Assembly (NCBI RefSeq): GCF_026017845.1
Contig: NZ_CP100416.1
Span: forward strand, 8,698,842 to 8,762,841
Direction of reading: 5' to 3'
Length of the DNA stretch: 64,000 bases
Origin: Amycolatopsis mediterranei
GTDB taxonomy: Bacteria; Actinomycetota; Actinomycetes; Mycobacteriales; Pseudonocardiaceae
Shown here: positions 33,377-41,501 of the stretch, piece after piece
Layout: the number at the start of each line of letters is the position of its first letter
Numbering within the stretch: position 1 is the first letter of the stretch
The notes under the pieces: generated by a model
What the model was told of the DNA's origin: nothing
What the model saw: only the letters and a program-made list of their open reading frames with translations
Database searches by the model: none
Program-made: the position numbers and the translations under genes

Positions 33377-34568
33377 GAGCCTCGGCTTCCGGGTCGTGGC
33401 TGAGCAGGGCGAGGGCGACGTCGTCGTCGAGCGGGCCGGCGTTGAGCCGTTCGGCGCGGGCGATCAGCTCGTCGAGCAGGGCCCGGTGGTGCATCCCGGT
33501 CTCCCGCTTGATGTCGAGCACCAGCGCGGCCATCCGCTCGTGGCCCAGCCGTTCGGATCCGGCGCCGACGCGGCCCTCGAACACACCGTCGGTGTACAGC
33601 ATCAATGACCACCCCGGCTCCAGCGGCACTTCCAGCGCGTCCCACTTGGCGCCCTCGACGACGCCGAGCGGGACGCCGAGGCGTTCGCCGGAGAGCAGGT
33701 GCCCGTCGCCGGGGGTGAGCAGCAGCGGCGGCAGGTGCCCGGCCAGCGAAAGGCGCAGGGATCTTCGATCCGGCGCGACGACGACCATGCAGACGGTGGC
33801 GAACAGCGGCTCGATCCGCTCGTGCACCAGCACCCGCTCGACCATGCTCAGCACGTCGGCCATCGGCAGGCCGGCCATCACGAGCGAGCGCCACGCGATC
33901 CGCAGCGCGACGCCGAGCGCGGCTTCGTCCGGGCCGTGGCCGCAGACATCGCCGATCATCATGTGCACCGTGCCGTCGGCGAGCTCGATCGCGTCGTAGA
34001 AGTCGCCGCCGAGCAGGGAGCCGTTGCGGCCGGGCCGGTAGCGGGCGGCGAGGTCGAGGTGGGGGTCGCGCAGCAGCGGGCTGGGCAGCAGGCCGCGTTC
34101 GAGCCGCGCGTTCTCCCGCGCGAGCAGCTGCTGCTGGAGGAACTGCTGCTCGACCTGCTCGGCGCGCTTGCGTTCGCGGGCGAAGCGGAGCGCCTTCACC
34201 AGCAGCGGGCCGTCGACCTGGTCCTTGACGAGGTAGTCCTGCGCGCCGGCGGCGACCGCGGCGACCCCGGTGGCCTGGTCGTGCTGCCCGGTCAGGACGA
34301 CCACCGCGACCCCCGGTGCGTGCTGCCCGAGCTTGGTCAGCCCGCTGAGGCCCATGGCGTCGGGCAGCTGCAGGTCGAGCACGACGCAGTCGGCGGTGAG
34401 CGGGCCGTCGAGCGCGGCGGTGAGCGTTTGGACGCGTTCCAGCGTGTACGGCACGGAAGTGTCCGCCAGCATCTCTTCGACCAGCAGGGCGTCGCCGTCG
34501 TCGTCCTCGATCAGCAGCACCCGCAGGCGCGTGCGGGGATCCCACGATGAGTCGAGCGCGGCGGTCAC
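33366..34568 (-). CDS. Receiver + PP2C-type phosphatase (RsbU-like)
   Basis: A 400-residue protein. Receiver domain (about 15-130) with pocket IEDDDGD, phosphoacceptor Asp in CVVLDLQLPD (about 65) and Lys in YLVKDQ, then a helical linker (about 130-165) and a PP2C/SpoIIE phosphatase domain (about 170-390) with metal-binding motifs GGDFYDAI, GDVCGHGPDEA and DDVALALL. It probably dephosphorylates the STAS protein of this operon when its receiver is phosphorylated. GTG 34568 is set by GGGAG seven bases upstream. It is the first gene of the five-gene unit. Confidence 0.92.
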   Translation of the reverse strand: MTAALDSSWDPRTRLRVLLIEDDDGDALLVEEMLADTSVPYTLERVQTLTAALDGPLTADCVVLDLQLPDAMGLSGLTKLGQHAPGVAVVVLTGQHDQATGVAAVAAGAQDYLVKDQVDGPLLVKALRFARERKRAEQVEQQFLQQQLLARENARLERGLLPSPLLRDPHLDLAARYRPGRNGSLLGGDFYDAIELADGTVHMMIGDVCGHGPDEAALGVALRIAWRSLVMAGLPMADVLSMVERVLVHERIEPLFATVCMVVVAPDRRSLRLSLAGHLPPLLLTPGDGHLLSGERLGVPLGVVEGAKWDALEVPLEPGWSLMLYTDGVFEGRVGAGSERLGHERMAALVLDIKRETGMHHRALLDELIARAERLNAGPLDDDVALALLSHDPEAEAHER

Positions 34569-34624
34569 CGGCGTCTCCCGTTCGGCTGCTCTTGAGCCAG
34601 CACATCCAGACGATCAACCCTAGC

Positions 34625-34703
34625 GTCACCGGTGACGGCCGCCTACAGCGGTGAAACCGGTCCCATCGGGGTAGCGTTTTATAGCACCCCGGTGTGACAC
34701 CGG
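34625..34703. other. Two small palindromes between the phosphatase operon and the DUF2252 gene
   Basis: GTCACCGGTGAC (34625-34636) is a perfect 12-bp palindrome about 60 bases upstream of the phosphatase start. CCGGTGTGACACCGG (34689-34703) is a perfect odd palindrome just after the stop of the DUF2252 gene, followed in that gene's direction by TATAAAA. The first could be an operator, the second part of a terminator. Both are short, so confidence is limited. Confidence 0.4.
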
Positions 34704-34726
34704 ATCGATAACGGTTCGGATGACGC

Positions 34727-36064
34727 TCAGAACAAGGGGCGGCCGCTGTTCTTCGCGGTGACGTACGCCTGCCAGTCGCGGGTGACCTGGTCGGCGTAGC
34801 TCGTCGCGAAGGCCCGCGTCTCGGCCTGCAGCCCCGAGACGGACGTGATGGCGCCGTCGATCGCCGCGTCCGCCGAGTAGGTGAGCCCGGTGCCGGGGAT
34901 GTCCTGGTCGGCGCGGGCGTGCGCGGCGGCCAGCAGGCGTCCGACGTCTCGGACGGTGTCGTCCCAGATCGCCGACGTCGTCAGGTCGCCGATCTTCAGG
35001 TCCTCGGCGAACGGGGACTTCTCCTTGACCAGCACCGGCGTGCTCCCGACGCTCGCCCAGCCGGCCAGGGGGTCCGATTCGTTCGCCAGCCAGCGCAGGG
35101 CCAGCGCCGGACGCTGCCCGCCGGTGAGGCTCGTCGCGCTCGGCGCGAGCGGCTTCGGTGCCGGGTCGACCTCCTGCTTGAGCTCGAGGATCCGGTCGTC
35201 CGACGCCGAGGTCGTGTCGCCCTCGACGAGCACGTACCAGCGGAAGCGGCCGAGGCTGCCGGTGCCCGCGCCGATCCGCCGCCGCACGTCCTTCACGACG
35301 GCTTCGGACGCCTTCAGTGGCTCGCCCGCGGTGGTCCGGTACGCCGCGATCGCGTCGACGAGCTGGGTGCGCGTCGCCGCCGGGACGGCTTGGAGCTGCG
35401 GGTCGTCCTTGAAGTGGCCGCCCGTGGTCCACTTGGCGAGCAGGTCGGCCCGCTTGTCCGCCGCCGCGTCGTCGATGAGCGAGGCGACGAGGTCGGAGGT
35501 GTTGCCCGACGTCAGCCGCCAGCTCGCTTCGTCGTTGTTCCCGTGGAACTTCGCGATCCACTGGGCGTACTCGGCGACGAAGGTGTCGACGTCGGTGGCG
35601 ATCTTGCTCGCGCTGCGGCCGTCCGCCCGCCCGGCGAGGACGATCGACACGGCTTCGCGGCGCAGTTCCCACGTCCACGACCCGCGCCAGGCGTCGTCGG
35701 TGTCGGTCAGCGCGAACTGCTCTTCGTTGTCGGCCCCGCGGTCGGCACCGGTGTTCTCCAGGTGCGCGTCGCCGGTCAGCCACACGTCGCCGCCTGCGGT
35801 GGCGTAGGCGGACGGCGGCAGTTCGCCCAGGTCGCGGTAGTAGAGCGGCGAAGTGCCGCGGAAGAACGTCCACGCGTTCGACGCCAGCGCCTGCGTGCGC
35901 AGCGTCAGCTCGTCGTCGGTCGCACCGGCGTCGAGGACGTGCAGCGCGTGGTCCCGGTCGTAGATCACCGCCACCGGGTCCCGGCTCAGGCCGGCCGCCT
36001 CCCCGGGCGCGGCGGTGGCGATGAGCGTGACAACGACCAGAGTCCCCACCGTGGTTCGACGCAT
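34727..36064 (-). CDS. Secreted DUF2252 protein
   Basis: A 445-residue protein with a signal peptide (cut near APGEA, about residue 23) and a DUF2252 domain filling the rest: NAWTFFRGTSPLYYRDL, GDAHLENTG, LKQEVDPAPK and RDVGRLLAAAHARAD mark the family, which has a kinase-like fold. Most DUF2252 proteins are cytoplasmic, so the export signal is notable. The biochemical role is unknown. Its stop is separated from the phosphatase operon by about 160 bases. The neighbouring upstream gene on the same strand is a DUF6801 protein 34 bases away, so cotranscription is possible. Confidence 0.88.
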   Translation of the reverse strand: MRRTTVGTLVVVTLIATAAPGEAAGLSRDPVAVIYDRDHALHVLDAGATDDELTLRTQALASNAWTFFRGTSPLYYRDLGELPPSAYATAGGDVWLTGDAHLENTGADRGADNEEQFALTDTDDAWRGSWTWELRREAVSIVLAGRADGRSASKIATDVDTFVAEYAQWIAKFHGNNDEASWRLTSGNTSDLVASLIDDAAADKRADLLAKWTTGGHFKDDPQLQAVPAATRTQLVDAIAAYRTTAGEPLKASEAVVKDVRRRIGAGTGSLGRFRWYVLVEGDTTSASDDRILELKQEVDPAPKPLAPSATSLTGGQRPALALRWLANESDPLAGWASVGSTPVLVKEKSPFAEDLKIGDLTTSAIWDDTVRDVGRLLAAAHARADQDIPGTGLTYSADAAIDGAITSVSGLQAETRAFATSYADQVTRDWQAYVTAKNSGRPLF

Positions 36065-36098
36065 TCCGCCAGGTATACCGGCGGGAGGTGAGCGGCGG

Positions 36099-37166
36099 TC
36101 AGCGCGCAGTCAACGTCAGGGCGAACGTGTTCCCGCCGCCCTGCACCAGCGAGCTCAGGTACGCGGTGAACGCGCCGCAGCCGGTCAGCGGCGGGATCGC
36201 GTAGCTGCCTGTCACCGGGCCGCCCGTGGCCAGGGCGAAGCCGGGGCCGGTCCGCAGGTCGACCGGGATGGACGCGCTCGCCCGGCAGCCCGCGTCGGCG
36301 ACCGGCAGCCCGAAGAGCGTCACCTGCGGCAGGGCCAGCGCGAAGGCCGAGTGCGCGACGAAGCCGCCGTCGCCGAGTTCGCCGGTCTGCGGGCCGTCCG
36401 GGGCGAACTGCAGGTCCGCGTGCCCGGGCACGAACCCGAACACCTTGAAGTCCGCGCCGGTCCGGTCGAACGCCGTGGCGAACTCCGGGCCGGCCGAGAG
36501 GGCCCCGGTGAGCGGTGCGGTCGCGCCCAGCGCCTTGAGCGCCGTCGACCCCGCCACGGCGTAGCGGTGCTGCGTCTGCGTGCTGCCGAGCTCGAAGCTC
36601 AGCAGCACCGGGTCCTGGCCGGCGTCGAGCGTGCAGTCCGAGGTGAACGAGCCCAGCCCGGTGTACGAGCCGTCCGCCTTCTTCGGCGTCAGCCGGGTGC
36701 TGAAGCCGCCGATCGTGAGGGTCGTCTTCCCCGCGTTCGGCAGCCGGACCGGCGGGACCGAGCCGGACGCCTTCGTGGTGAACGCCCCCGAAGGCGGCAG
36801 CGCGGTCTTCGCCACCGTCAGCGGGAGGCTCAGCGGCAGCGTCAGCGGGCCGTTGGCCAGCGTGACCCCTGCGGACGCCGCCCCTTCGATGCTCGCCGCA
36901 CCGACCAGGGCCAAGCCCCGGGCGGACTTGTCCGGCACGGTCACCGACACCGCGAGGTCCGCCGTCGTGAACGTCCCGCCCGGCGCGGAGGGCACGTCGA
37001 ACGACGCGGTGATCGCCACGTCCAGTTTCTGCAGCCCGATCAACGGGAACGGGCAGGTGTAGCTCAGCTTCTTGGTGACCGGCGTCGACGCCTGGGCGGG
37101 CGTGGCGACGGCGAACGCGAGCAGGCAGGCGAGACCCGCCGCGAGCAACGACCGGGCTTTCCGCAC
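36099..37166 (-). CDS. Secreted DUF6801-type protein
   Basis: A 355-residue exported protein. The signal peptide (VRKARSLLAAGLACLLAFAV, cut near PAQAS) is followed by the DUF6801-like N-terminal half (KKLSYTCPFPLIGLQKLDV) and a second half that contains DFKVFGFVPG, TLFGLPVADAGC and GSYAIPPLTGCG. Paired Cys (CPFP with DCTLDAG; GCRAS with TGCGAF) suggest disulfides. The same layout recurs in the next gene and in 59320-60738, but here the Pro/Thr linker between halves is missing. GTG 37166 after GGGAGAG is chosen; ATGs at 37178 and 37190 are possible. It is probably a cell-surface or secreted protein; function unknown. Confidence 0.82.
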   Translation of the reverse strand: MRKARSLLAAGLACLLAFAVATPAQASTPVTKKLSYTCPFPLIGLQKLDVAITASFDVPSAPGGTFTTADLAVSVTVPDKSARGLALVGAASIEGAASAGVTLANGPLTLPLSLPLTVAKTALPPSGAFTTKASGSVPPVRLPNAGKTTLTIGGFSTRLTPKKADGSYTGLGSFTSDCTLDAGQDPVLLSFELGSTQTQHRYAVAGSTALKALGATAPLTGALSAGPEFATAFDRTGADFKVFGFVPGHADLQFAPDGPQTGELGDGGFVAHSAFALALPQVTLFGLPVADAGCRASASIPVDLRTGPGFALATGGPVTGSYAIPPLTGCGAFTAYLSSLVQGGGNTFALTLTAR

Positions 37167-37234
37167 AGGCTCTCCCATCTGGAGGGGCATGGCACCGGCC
37201 CCCGCCGCGGCGCGGCGGGGGCCGGCAGTCCGGG

Positions 37235-38449
37235 TCACTTCTTGGCGAGCACCAGGTTCAGCGAGTTGCCGTCGCTCTTGGCGAACGCGCTGACGATGTC
37301 GTTGAACGGGCCGCAGTTCTGCAGCGCGGACAGCGCGTAGGTACCGGACAGCTTGCCGCCCTTGAGCAGGTCGAAGTCGGGACCGGTGGTCATCTCGCTG
37401 GTCGACGGGGTGGTCGTGCCGCACTTCGGGTCGGTGCTGATCGGGATGCCGAACAGGGTGACCGTGGTGAGGAACGTGTCGAACTTGATGTGCGCCTTGA
37501 AGCCGGTGCCCACGAGCTCACCCGTCTGCGGGCCGTTCTGCACGACCTTGACGTCCGAGCTGCCCTGCAGGAAGCCGAACAGCTTGAAGTCGGTGTGCGT
37601 CGGGTTCAGCTGCAGGTTGCCGGTGAACTTCTTGTTGGCCAGGTCCACGTCGGCGTCGAACGAGCCGGTGATCGGCGCGGTGCTGCCGAGCGACTTCAGC
37701 GCGGTCTGGCCGGTGATGCCGAAGGAGTACTTGATGCCCCCGCCCGGCGGCGTGGTCGTGGGCGGGGTCGTCACCGGCGGCGTGGTCGTCGGCGGGGTGG
37801 TGGCAGGCGGGGTCGTCGTCCCGCCACCGCCGTTGATGGTGATCGTGGCGAGGGTGTTGTTCTGCCCGCTGTCCTGCGTGCAGGGCGCGTCGATCGTGCC
37901 GTCCGGCGTGATGCCGGTGACCGAGCCGTCGGCCTTGCGCGGGGTGACCTTGAGGTTCAGGTCGCCCACGGTGATCTTCGCCTGGCCGGCCTGGGTGAAC
38001 GTCAGCGACGGCGTCTTGCCTGCCGCGTTGATGTTCATCTCACCGGACGCCGGGATGTTCGTCTTGTCCAGCGTGATCGGGACGCTGACCGGCAGGTTGA
38101 GGCTCGGCGCGGCGACGGTCGCGCTCGCGGTGGCGGTGCCTTCCAGGGTCGTGGCACCGATCAGGCTCAGGCCGCTGACGGTGTCCGCGTTGATGGTGGA
38201 CACGGCCTTGATGTCGAACGCGCCGGTCGGCTGCCCGGTGTTCACCGTGGCCGGCAGGTCGGTGTTGATCACCACCTTCAGCGACTGGGAACCCACCAGC
38301 GGGAAGGTGCAGTGGTAGTTCAGCGTCAGCGAAATCGGGTCGGCGGCGCTGGCCTGCGCCCCCACGACGAGCGCGGTGGCGATGAGCCCCACCGCACCCG
38401 CGGCCGCGGCGGCCGCGACCGTCTTCTTCTTGCCTCTTGGGTGACTCAC
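37235..38449 (-). CDS. Secreted DUF6801-type protein with Pro/Thr linker
   Basis: A 404-residue paralogue of the preceding gene: signal peptide (KKKTVAAAAAAGAVGL ... cut near AQASA), N-terminal domain LTLNYHCTFPLVGSQSLKV, a TTPP-rich linker (about 205-240) and a C-terminal domain (TDFKLFGFLQGS, VTLFGIPIS, ALSALQNCGPFND). GTG 38449 with GAAGGACC seven bases upstream is the start. The tandem arrangement (68-base gap) and shared layout indicate duplication. The beta-rich halves joined by a flexible linker suggest a wall-spanning or adhesive role, which is inference only. Confidence 0.85.
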   Translation of the reverse strand: MSHPRGKKKTVAAAAAAGAVGLIATALVVGAQASAADPISLTLNYHCTFPLVGSQSLKVVINTDLPATVNTGQPTGAFDIKAVSTINADTVSGLSLIGATTLEGTATASATVAAPSLNLPVSVPITLDKTNIPASGEMNINAAGKTPSLTFTQAGQAKITVGDLNLKVTPRKADGSVTGITPDGTIDAPCTQDSGQNNTLATITINGGGGTTTPPATTPPTTTPPVTTPPTTTPPGGGIKYSFGITGQTALKSLGSTAPITGSFDADVDLANKKFTGNLQLNPTHTDFKLFGFLQGSSDVKVVQNGPQTGELVGTGFKAHIKFDTFLTTVTLFGIPISTDPKCGTTTPSTSEMTTGPDFDLLKGGKLSGTYALSALQNCGPFNDIVSAFAKSDGNSLNLVLAKK

Positions 38450-38781
38450 GATGGTCCTTCCGTGTATCAACAGTGATACGAAACGGCGGCGCATTCTTTG
38501 AAAGGCATAGCCTGCAATCGCTACCGAACAGTAAGCTAACGAGCGCGGATGGCGGCAATCAAGGGCTTTCGGCAAAAAGGTCACCGGGGCACCGCAAATT
38601 GTCACCCCGGCACGCCACGCCGTCCCGGTTCCTAGCAGGGCGGGGAAGGTTTCCCCAGCACAGCGCCACCTTCGAACCGCTGACACGCGTAACAAATCCC
38701 GGCGCCGGAATGTTGACGCACGTGCCAACCGGCCATTCTCTTCTTGCTCGCCCGCGCGCGTGGCGCGTAGCTTCGAAACCC
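38450..38781. promoter_or_regulatory. Divergent spacer with an operator-like inverted repeat
   Basis: A 332-base non-coding region between the DUF6801 gene (leftward) and the lipoprotein-lipase pair (rightward). GTATCA at 38464-38469 and TGATAC at 38474-38479 form a perfect 6-bp inverted repeat with a four-base spacer, 15 bases before the DUF6801 start, so it would sit in the leader or promoter. The stretch 38490-38560 is more A/T-rich than its surroundings and probably carries the promoters. I see no gene or RNA here. Confidence 0.5.
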
Positions 38782-39345
38782 ATGAAAAGAATGCACAGCG
38801 CGGTGCTCGTGATGTCGGCGGCCGCGCTTCTGTCGTGCGCCGCGTGCGCTTCGGACCCCCCGCCCGACCCGGGCCGGCACGCCGATCCCGCGGCACTCGC
38901 GTGGGTCGACAAGGTGTGCACCGGCGTGGCCGCGGGCTCGGCGAAGCTCTCGCAGCCGCCGTCCGTCGACGACGCCGACCCGGTGAAGACCCGGGACGCG
39001 ATGGTGGATTTCCTGGGCCGCCTCGGTTCCGCACTCGAGGACATGGCGGGTGGCCTGCACAACGCGGGCGTCCCCCCTGTCCCGGATGGACAGTCCGTTG
39101 TGGACAAGGCGACCGGCGACCTCACCGAGACGAAGGCCAAGCTGGCCGAGACGAAGACCCGGATGGAACAGACGCGGGTGACCGACCAGCCCAGCCTGCG
39201 CAAGGTCATTTCCGAGGCGGACTCGACCATGGGCCGGCTGGCCGACCCGGAAGGCCCGATCAAGGACCTCAAGGCGAACCCCGAGCTGAACCTGGCCTTC
39301 AGCGAGTCCGCGACCTGCAAGCGCGTCTACGGGACCGGCGCGTGA
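38782..39345 (+). CDS. Lipoprotein of unknown function
   Basis: A 187-residue protein with a lipoprotein signal (MKRMHSAVLVMSAAALLSCAAC; lipobox LLSC or CAAC, Cys19 or Cys22). The mature part is mostly helical: DPAALAWVDKVCTGVAAGSA, a middle helix with MVDFLGRLGSALEDMAGGLH, and a charged coiled-coil-like stretch (TETKAKLAETKTRMEQT). A late Cys (ESATCKRVYG) may pair with that in KVCTG. The ATG at 38782 is preceded by a weak site. Its stop overlaps the start of the lipase gene (GTGA), so it may assist lipase secretion or act with it at the surface. Confidence 0.8.
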   Translation: MKRMHSAVLVMSAAALLSCAACASDPPPDPGRHADPAALAWVDKVCTGVAAGSAKLSQPPSVDDADPVKTRDAMVDFLGRLGSALEDMAGGLHNAGVPPVPDGQSVVDKATGDLTETKAKLAETKTRMEQTRVTDQPSLRKVISEADSTMGRLADPEGPIKDLKANPELNLAFSESATCKRVYGTGA

Positions 39346-40523
39346 CCGCCCGCCGCGTGCTCGCCACGCTGGTGGCCCTGGTCCTGACCACGGCCTTCGC
39401 ACCCGCCGCGGCCTCGGCCGAGCCCGCGCCTCCCGGCGACGCGTTCTCCGTGCCGCCGTCCCCCTTGCCGGCGGGCAAACCGGGTGACGTCATCCGGTGG
39501 CGGCCGTCGAACGCCGGCCCGCGCACCGCATCGGTCGACGCGTGGCAGGTCATGTACCTGTCGACGAACGCGCTGGGGCAGCCCGACGCGGTCACCGGCA
39601 CGGTGCTGGTGCCGAAGAACGCCGACCGCGCGACGGCGCCGATCGTCGCGTTCGCGCCGGGCACGCACGGCCCGGCGTTCGCCTGCACGCCGTCGGCGAT
39701 GATCGCCATCGGCGCCTTCTACGAGCAGCCCGGCCTGGACGACCTGCTCGACGCGGGGTACGCCGTCGCCGTCCCGGACTACGAGGGCTACCAGCCGGCG
39801 CCGAAGACGACCTACGTCGTGGGCCGGTCCGAAGGTCCGGCGGTGATCGACGCGGTCCGCGCGGCCCAGCGGCTCGGCGCGGCCGGGCTGTCGGCGTCGG
39901 CGAAGGTCGTCTTCCGCGGGTATTCCCAGGGTGGCGGCGCCGCGGCGTGGGCGGGCGAACTGCAGCCGTCGTACGCGCCGGAACTGAACCTCGTCGGCAT
40001 CGCGGCCGGCGGCGTGCCGGCCGACCTGGTCCAGGTGACGCTGCAGCTCGACGGCAAGTTCGGCTTCGGCGTGTTCGCCTACGCGCTGCTCGGCCTCGAC
40101 CAGGCGTATCCCGAGCTGCAGCTGGACTCGTTCCTCAGCGGCAACGGCCGCGCGAAGCTGGCCGAGATGAAGCAGAGCGCGTGCACGTTCGAGCTGCTCA
40201 CGACCTACGCCAACCAGAAGATCGCGGACTACACGACCGGGCCGGGCTACATCAAGCCCGCGTGGGTGGCGCGGCTGACCGAGAACAAGCTCGGCGGGTC
40301 CCCGCCGCGGGTGCCGGTGTTCCTCTACCACGCGACCGGCGACCAGCTGGTGCAGTTCGCCCAGGCCGACAGCCTGCACAAGGCGTACTGCGCGGCCGGG
40401 GTCCAGGAGACCTGGAAGACCTACGACACCGACCACATCACGCTGGTCTACACCGGCAACGCCGACGTCCTGGCCTTCGTGAAGGACCGGATCGCCGGGA
40501 AGCCGGCCACGGCGAGCTGCTGA
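39342..40523 (+). CDS. Secretory lipase
   Basis: A 393-residue exported lipase of the secretory-lipase (LIP, PF03583) family: signal peptide (cut near AAASA, about residue 24), conserved YLSTNALGQPDAVTGTVLVP, the oxyanion region APGTHGP, nucleophile elbow FRGYSQGGGAA, acid in YHATGDQLVQF and His in YDTDHITLVY. It should hydrolyse triacylglycerols or other acyl esters outside the cell. GTG 39342 is coupled to the upstream lipoprotein. The gene ends immediately beside the convergent gene (stops at 40523 and 40524 with no gap). Confidence 0.9.
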   Translation: MTARRVLATLVALVLTTAFAPAAASAEPAPPGDAFSVPPSPLPAGKPGDVIRWRPSNAGPRTASVDAWQVMYLSTNALGQPDAVTGTVLVPKNADRATAPIVAFAPGTHGPAFACTPSAMIAIGAFYEQPGLDDLLDAGYAVAVPDYEGYQPAPKTTYVVGRSEGPAVIDAVRAAQRLGAAGLSASAKVVFRGYSQGGGAAAWAGELQPSYAPELNLVGIAAGGVPADLVQVTLQLDGKFGFGVFAYALLGLDQAYPELQLDSFLSGNGRAKLAEMKQSACTFELLTTYANQKIADYTTGPGYIKPAWVARLTENKLGGSPPRVPVFLYHATGDQLVQFAQADSLHKAYCAAGVQETWKTYDTDHITLVYTGNADVLAFVKDRIAGKPATASC

Positions 40524-41141
40524 TCAGCGGTTCCGGCCGCCGCGGGGGTGCTGCTGCCACGAACTCATCACCGAGCTGACGTACTCGCGCCACTGGTCTT
40601 CCGGCGACGCCGAAGTGGGCGTCGGCGTCGGCGGCTGAGCCGGTGCGGGCTTGCGCCCGGCACCGGCCGGCACGCTGGTGGTCTCGGGCGTGGTGTGCCG
40701 GACCTGGGCGGTGAGCGGCGGCGCGGCGGCGGAGGCGCTCATCGTCTCCACGGCTTCGCTGGAAGCCGGCGGCGGCACGACCGGGGCGGGGGCGCCGGGC
40801 GGCGGCACGGCGGTCCCGCCCACCTGGTGCGGCTGGAACAGCACGACGGCGGCCAGCCCGAGCGCGACGGCCGCACCCGCGGCGAGGACGTACGGCTTCG
40901 CGCGGTGGGACCGGTCGGCGGGCGGCGCGTCCTGCGGGCGGCCGTCTTCTTCCGGTTCCCCGGCCGCCAGCTCGGCGTCGAGCACGGCCAGCGGATCGTG
41001 GGTGGGTCCGGGCTCGGCGGCCGCTGCCTCTTCGGCGAGTTTCGCGTCGAGTTCGCCACGGATCATCAGCGGCTTCGTCTGCGAAAGGTTCACCAGCTCG
41101 GCGACCGAGGGCAGTTCGCCCTCACCGCCCGTGCGTGCCAT
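40524..41141 (-). CDS. Single-span membrane protein with Pro-rich extracytoplasmic part
   Basis: A 205-residue protein: acidic cytoplasmic N-terminal part (about 1-80; LPSVAELVNLSQTKPLMIRG, then Glu/Asp-rich), one membrane helix (about 83-103; KPYVLAAGAAVALGLAAVVL), and a Pro/Ala/Thr-rich extracytoplasmic region ending WREYVSSVMSSWQQHPRGG. This topology (small cytoplasmic anchor domain, one span, disordered exterior) is common for wall-associated or anti-sigma-like membrane proteins, but there is no recognisable anti-sigma motif. It is divergent from the GtrA remnant at 41181. Family unknown. Confidence 0.75.
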   Translation of the reverse strand: MARTGGEGELPSVAELVNLSQTKPLMIRGELDAKLAEEAAAAEPGPTHDPLAVLDAELAAGEPEEDGRPQDAPPADRSHRAKPYVLAAGAAVALGLAAVVLFQPHQVGGTAVPPPGAPAPVVPPPASSEAVETMSASAAAPPLTAQVRHTTPETTSVPAGAGRKPAPAQPPTPTPTSASPEDQWREYVSSVMSSWQQHPRGGRNR

Positions 41142-41180
41142 CGAAAACCTCCACCCGTTTCGGCGTCACCTGGAGGAACC

Positions 41181-41425
41181 ATGCCCGAGCCGCGAGAGCT
41201 GCTCCGCTTTGCCGTCGTCGGCTTGGCCGCGTACGGGGTCACCCTACTGGGCGACTACAGCCTGAAGCTCACCGTGTTCCGTGAGAAGCCGGTGACGGCC
41301 CTCGCGATCGCCACGGTCGTCTCCACGGCGTTCGCGTACCTGCTGTCCCGCCGCTGGTCGTTCGCGGGTCGCGGCGGGCTCGGCCGGGTCGCCGGGATGC
41401 TGCTGGGCACCCCGGCGGGCACGGC
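41181..41425 (+). pseudogene. Truncated GtrA-like membrane protein
   Basis: ATG 41181 with a perfect GGAGGAACC site opens a GtrA-like protein: RELLRFAVVGLAAYGVTLLG (first span) and VTALAIATVVSTAFAYLLSR (second span), then RRWSFAGRGG. GtrA proteins have four spans in about 120-150 residues. Here the similarity stops after about 75 residues, where the reading runs into the 21-bp repeats at 41426 and then into antisense of the PucR gene. The second half is missing, so the gene is probably broken, although its start signals are intact. Confidence 0.65.
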
Positions 41426-41488
41426 GCGAGTCGTCCGTCTGGGTACGCGAGTCGTCCGCCCAGGTACGCGAGTCGTCCGTCCAGGTAC
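41426..41488. repeat. Three 21-bp direct repeats
   Basis: Three units beginning at 41426, 41447 and 41468 share GCGAGTCGTCCGnC followed by nGGTAC, with a period of exactly 21 bp. They lie between the truncated GtrA gene and the 3' end of the convergent PucR gene. A related set, with inverted copies, occurs at 48242-48346, so this is a dispersed repeat family. Confidence 0.85.
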
Positions 41489-41501
41489 GGGCCCGGGCCG
41501 G

